From: Bacillota bacterium
GTDB lineage: Bacteria > Bacillota_E > Sulfobacillia > Sulfobacillales > Sulfobacillaceae
Reading direction: 5' to 3'
Length of the DNA stretch: 7,467 nt
Assembly: GCA_021802375.1 (NCBI GenBank)
Contig: JAKAAL010000181.1
Coordinates: 1-7,467, forward strand
The notes under the pieces are model-generated. The model was given only the letters and a program-made list of their open reading frames with translations. It did no database searches and was not told the DNA's origin. A program made the translations under genes and the position numbers. Shown piece after piece: positions 4,205 through 7,467 of this stretch (the first letter of the stretch is position 1; every line of letters starts with the position of its first letter).

Positions 4205-6241
4205 TTAAGCGAGACCGAACAATCCCAGAAACCGATCAATGCCCCAGATGCCAATAAACGGAATGATCACGCCCAAAATTCCCCAGTTAAAGATGTTGCG
4301 GGTCAGAAGCTTATCCGCCGATTCCGGTCGGTATTTCACACCCTTGACCGCGAAGGGAATCAGGGCTGGAATGATGACCGCATTAAAGATTAGCGCGGAC
4401 AAAATCGCACCATGGGGCGTTTTGAGTCCCATAATATTGAGTGCTGACAAACCACGCAAAACGGGAACGGTTGTGAACATGGCCGGAATGATCGCGAAGT
4501 ATTTCGCGACATCATTGGCGATCGAAAAGGTGGTTAAGGCTCCGCGGGTGATGAGCAGTTGTTTGCCCACCATGATCACATCCAAGAGCTTCGTGGGATT
4601 GGATTCCAAGTCCAACATATTTCCGGCTTCTTTGGCCGCCATCGTGCCCGTGTTCATTGCCAATCCCACGTCCGCTTGAGCTAACGCAGGGGCATCATTG
4701 GTTCCGTCGCCCGTCATGGCGACAAGTTTGCCGGCTTGTTGCTCACGGCGAATCAACGACAATTTAGCTTCGGGATTGACCTCCGCCACAAAGTCATCGA
4801 CGCCCGCCTCTTGGGCAATGACCTGCGCAGTAATCTGATTGTCGCCCGTCGCCATCACGGTGCAAATTCCCATCGTGCGAAACTGAGCAAACCGATCCTT
4901 TAATCCTGGTTTGACAATATCCTGCAGCGGGATGACGCCCATCACCCGATTGTCTTGAGCAATCGCCAAAGGTGTGCCGCCCTTTCTGGCGACCTCTTCG
5001 GCATAGCGGTCTAACTCCTCAGGAATGTCTCCCGCCAGAGTTTTGATGGCCGCGATGGCCCCTTTACGCACGATTTGTCCGTTTGGGAGATCGATCCCGC
5101 TCATTCGCGTATTGGCGGAAAAGGGGACGACATCCCCCACGACTTCGGGAACCTGGTTCATCCCCAACACCTTCTGCGCCAGTTCCACGATGGACTGTCC
5201 TTCCGGTGTGGTGTCGGCCAGCGACGCGATTAACGCTAAACGAGCCACTTCCCGTTCCTCAATCCCGGGCATGGGTAAAAATGCTGTCGCCATGCGATTT
5301 CCAATGGTAATTGTCCCGGTTTTATCCAAAATTAACGTGTCAATATCTCCGGCGGCTTCGACGGACCGTCCGCTTTTCGCCACCACTTGAATCTTCGCCA
5401 CCCGGTTCATTCCCGCGATTCCGATGGCCGAAAGCAGCGCGCCAATCGTGGTCGGAATTAAACACACCAGGAGCGCGACCAGCGTGGTGGTATTCACCGC
5501 ATTTTTTCCATAGTATTGCGCAATCGGGCCTAGGCTCACCACCACCAGCAAGAAGATAAAGGTGAGCACGCCCAGTAATGCGGAGAGGGCAATTTCGTTG
5601 GGTGTTTTCTGTCTTTGCGCTCCTTCCACCAGTGCAATCATCCGGTCCAGAAAGGTTTCGCCCGGATTACTCGTGATTTCCACGATCAACCGGTCGGAAA
5701 GCAATGATGTGCCGCCAGTGACAGAGTCACCGGGAGCCTTAATGACCGCCGCGGATTCCCCGGTAATCGCAGATTCATTGACAGCGCCCACGCCTTCGAT
5801 GATCACGCCGTCACCCGGTATCACGTCTTCGGCTTCCACAACGATGCGCATCCCTTTAATCAGGGTCGAGCCATCCGCCCAGAGCCAGGTCCCATCGGCT
5901 TGGATGACCCGAGCCTGGGCTTCGTGCCGGCTGCGTCGCAAAAAGTCTGCTTGGGCACGGCCGCGTGCTTCCGCGTAAGCTTCCGCGAAGGTCGCAAATA
6001 AGACGGTAATAAACAACACCAGAGTCACGATGAGGTCATACTGACGCGCCGAACCGCTATGTGCCGTGAGTGTCAATCCCAGCGTAACGATGGTACCCAC
6101 TTCCACCACGAACATGACCGGGTTGTGAATCATGTCCCGGGGATTCAGTTTCACAAAGGTATCACGCAGCACAGCAGGCAGACGATAGTCTTCCTTGGCG
6201 GATGCCAGATTCCCCCTCATCGCCTGGGTGTCACTAACCAT
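4205..6241 (-). CDS. kdpB: Potassium-transporting P-type ATPase subunit KdpB
   Basis: KdpB is the energy-coupling P-type ATPase subunit of the KdpFABC pump in the cytoplasmic membrane. The protein has 678 aa (E. coli 682). All class motifs are present, numbered from the chosen start: the actuator-domain TGES (160-163), the membrane-helix IPTTIG (262-267), the phosphorylation site DKTGT (306-310), the hinge TGDN (465-468) and GDGTND (511-516). The segment FSIANDVAKYFAIIPAMF (572-589) carries the conserved Asp and Lys of the transmembrane coupling region. The start is the ATG at 6241: AGGAGG (6251-6256) lies 9 nt upstream, and the protein then begins MVSDTQAM with typical length. An upstream in-frame ATG at 6286 would overlap kdpA and has no such site. 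It lies 31 nt after kdpA. Ser163 of TGES corresponds to the Ser known to be inhibitorily phosphorylated in E. coli, so that control is possible here. Confidence 0.97.
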   Translation of the reverse strand: MVSDTQAMRGNLASAKEDYRLPAVLRDTFVKLNPRDMIHNPVMFVVEVGTIVTLGLTLTAHSGSARQYDLIVTLVLFITVLFATFAEAYAEARGRAQADFLRRSRHEAQARVIQADGTWLWADGSTLIKGMRIVVEAEDVIPGDGVIIEGVGAVNESAITGESAAVIKAPGDSVTGGTSLLSDRLIVEITSNPGETFLDRMIALVEGAQRQKTPNEIALSALLGVLTFIFLLVVVSLGPIAQYYGKNAVNTTTLVALLVCLIPTTIGALLSAIGIAGMNRVAKIQVVAKSGRSVEAAGDIDTLILDKTGTITIGNRMATAFLPMPGIEEREVARLALIASLADTTPEGQSIVELAQKVLGMNQVPEVVGDVVPFSANTRMSGIDLPNGQIVRKGAIAAIKTLAGDIPEELDRYAEEVARKGGTPLAIAQDNRVMGVIPLQDIVKPGLKDRFAQFRTMGICTVMATGDNQITAQVIAQEAGVDDFVAEVNPEAKLSLIRREQQAGKLVAMTGDGTNDAPALAQADVGLAMNTGTMAAKEAGNMLDLESNPTKLLDVIMVGKQLLITRGALTTFSIANDVAKYFAIIPAMFTTVPVLRGLSALNIMGLKTPHGAILSALIFNAVIIPALIPFAVKGVKYRPESADKLLTRNIFNWGILGVIIPFIGIWGIDRFLGLFGLA

Positions 6242-6250
6242 AATCGAATC

Positions 6251-6256
6251 CCTCCT
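6251..6256 (-). promoter_or_regulatory. Ribosome binding site deciding the kdpB start
   Basis: AGGAGG on the - strand inside the 31-nt kdpA-kdpB gap, 9 nt before the ATG at 6241. It selects this start over the upstream ATG at 6286. Confidence 0.8.
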
Positions 6257-6272
6257 ACCTCGAATAAGAACC

Positions 6273-7467
6273 TTACGAAAACACATGATGTGCCATTAGC
6301 AAATAATGTTCGGCAATCGGGCCTAATGCCATCACGGGGAAAAAGGTCAGCGCATTGAGAATCACAATGGACCCCAGCAAAATTCCCCAAAACAATGGGG
6401 TGTCCGTGCGCATCGTGCCGGAGGTTTCTGGAACGGCCTTCTTGCGCAATAAGGACTGCCCGACCAGGAGCATGGCCATGATCGACGCGTATCGTCCAAT
6501 AATCACCACAATCCCTAATGCCACTTCGTAAAAAGGCAGAGACGCTCCCAAACCTCCCATCGCAGATCCGTTATTGGCGGCGGCGGAGGTAAACCCGTAG
6601 AGAATTTCACTCAGTCCTTGCGGACCGGGATTAAACACTCCAGCCAGTCCTGCGGGCGTGGCCGTGGCAATCGCAGCTCCCGCTAAAATCAACAAGGGAT
6701 GCAATAAAAAGGCGATAGAGGCTAACGATACCTCCCGAGCCTCGATTTTCTTTCCGAGAAATTCGGGGGTACGTCCCACCATAAGCCCCATCAAGAACAC
6801 AGTAATGATCACGAACATCAGCATATTTAACAGGCCTACGCCTTTTCCGCCGAACACCATGTTGAGAAACATGCCGAGGAAAAAGGCAAGACTCGGGATG
6901 GGCAGAAAACTATCATGGGCACTCGCCACCGATCCGGTGGTAAAAGCCATGGTGCTGGTTTCAAAAATAGAGGTGCCCCCCATGCCAAAGCGCAATTCCT
7001 TGCCGACCATGTTGGCGTGTCCATGAAGTCCTAGGGCATTGATGATGGGATTTCCCGCCATTTCGGGAAAGTAAATCATCGCTAACATGGCCAAGTACAA
7101 CGTGCCTGCCACGGCGATGAGTGTCCAGGCTAGACGCTTTTTGCCGGTAAACATGCCGAACAGGTAAAAAAACGCGACGGGAACCAAGCCCATGGCAATT
7201 GCCTGAAAAATATTACTGAGAGCGGAGGGGTTTTCCAACGGATTAGCGCTATTGGCATTGGTAAAGCCCCCACCATTTTGCCCCAAATGTTCAATGGATT
7301 CCCATGAGGCAATAGGTCCTCGGGGGACCACTTGACTTTGGTTGTTTAACGTATGAAGGTGCAGATACGGCCCTAAGGTCTCCGGTACCCCCAAGGCTAC
7401 AAAGATGAGACCAAAGATCACCGCCAAGGGCAGCAATACGCGCGTTAACACCAGCGTCAAATCCACA
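6273..7467 (-). CDS. kdpA: Potassium-transporting ATPase K+-binding subunit KdpA (5' end outside window)
   Basis: KdpA is the membrane subunit that binds K+ through four pore loops resembling those of K+ channels. About 398 C-terminal codons are visible. The family is near 560 aa, so roughly 160 N-terminal residues, with the first pore loop, lie beyond the window. The second loop shows GQNGGGFTNANSANPLENP (fragment residues 62-80). The third is around FTTGSVASAHDSF (175-187), and the fourth is TSAAANNGSAMGGL (293-306). The family signature VGRTPEFLGKKIEA is at 230-243. Several hydrophobic membrane helices lie between them. The frame is open through the window edge, and the GTG at 7466 is internal. 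It is followed by kdpB after 31 nt, so the two are cotranscribed. The promoter, any kdpF and any riboswitch or KdpE site would be upstream, out of sight. Confidence 0.96.
   Translation of the reverse strand, partial: VDLTLVLTRVLLPLAVIFGLIFVALGVPETLGPYLHLHTLNNQSQVVPRGPIASWESIEHLGQNGGGFTNANSANPLENPSALSNIFQAIAMGLVPVAFFYLFGMFTGKKRLAWTLIAVAGTLYLAMLAMIYFPEMAGNPIINALGLHGHANMVGKELRFGMGGTSIFETSTMAFTTGSVASAHDSFLPIPSLAFFLGMFLNMVFGGKGVGLLNMLMFVIITVFLMGLMVGRTPEFLGKKIEAREVSLASIAFLLHPLLILAGAAIATATPAGLAGVFNPGPQGLSEILYGFTSAAANNGSAMGGLGASLPFYEVALGIVVIIGRYASIMAMLLVGQSLLRKKAVPETSGTMRTDTPLFWGILLGSIVILNALTFFPVMALGPIAEHYLLMAHHVFS

Noticed and set aside
6242..6286. Upstream start for kdpB at 6286, adding 15 residues (MCFRKVLIRGRR...)
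   Set aside because: It would overlap the kdpA 3' end, has no ribosome site and adds a non-homologous leader. ATG 6241 has AGGAGG at 9 nt and gives the normal family length.
4239..7026. Long + strand reading frames opposite kdpA, kdpB and kdpC, up to 146 aa
   Set aside because: They are antisense shadows of well-supported kdp genes, with no ribosome sites or recognisable domains.
1..7467. CRISPR array, tRNA, rRNA or defence system
   Set aside because: No regularly spaced repeats, no tRNA-like cloverleaf and no rRNA-like sequence were seen. The accessory content is limited to the IS remnants.

Overview
The window holds two convergent groups of intact genes separated by a wreck of nested insertion sequences. 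The + strand starts inside an adenine deaminase gene and continues into a cyclase/kynurenine-formamidase-family hydrolase. The - strand carries kdpA (its 5' part lies beyond the window), kdpB and kdpC, the subunits of the high-affinity KdpFABC potassium pump. Strong purine-rich Shine-Dalgarno sites, a GTG start and ISs of types common in Firmicutes suggest a Gram-positive bacterium, possibly a Sulfobacillus-like acidophile. This host call is an inference from gene style only.

Region by region: 1-759 is the C-terminal part of adenine deaminase. 782-1471 is the cyclase-family gene, 22 nt downstream and probably in the same operon. 1480-3172 is a degenerate IS66-family element with recognisable terminal inverted repeats. 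Its single transposase reading frame is missing its N-terminal third and is broken by two frameshifts, a lost catalytic Asp and an amber codon. At 2036-2749 a second element sits inside it: an IS4-family, IS10/IS50-like relic whose CTGA-starting ends are flanked by a perfect 9-bp target duplication (CTCTTCATC). Removing the insert and one copy of the duplication rejoins the IS66 transposase frame exactly. 3173-3441 has no convincing gene. 3442-4044 is kdpC, 4045-4204 an unusually long kdpB-kdpC spacer with an 11-bp inverted repeat, 4205-6241 kdpB, and 6273 to the end is kdpA.

KdpA (K+ channel-like subunit), KdpB (P-type ATPase) and KdpC (accessory subunit) act together in the membrane as an ATP-driven K+ uptake pump. 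The deaminase and the cyclase-family hydrolase suggest purine or amide metabolism; the cyclase substrate cannot be read from the sequence.

I found no wholly new system. The most informative structure is the nested IS pair, whose insertion order can be read base by base. Next come a perfect 30-bp palindrome inside the inner IS, the missing target duplication of the outer IS (which hints at a rearrangement), and the structured kdpB-kdpC spacer, which holds a small overlapping ORF.
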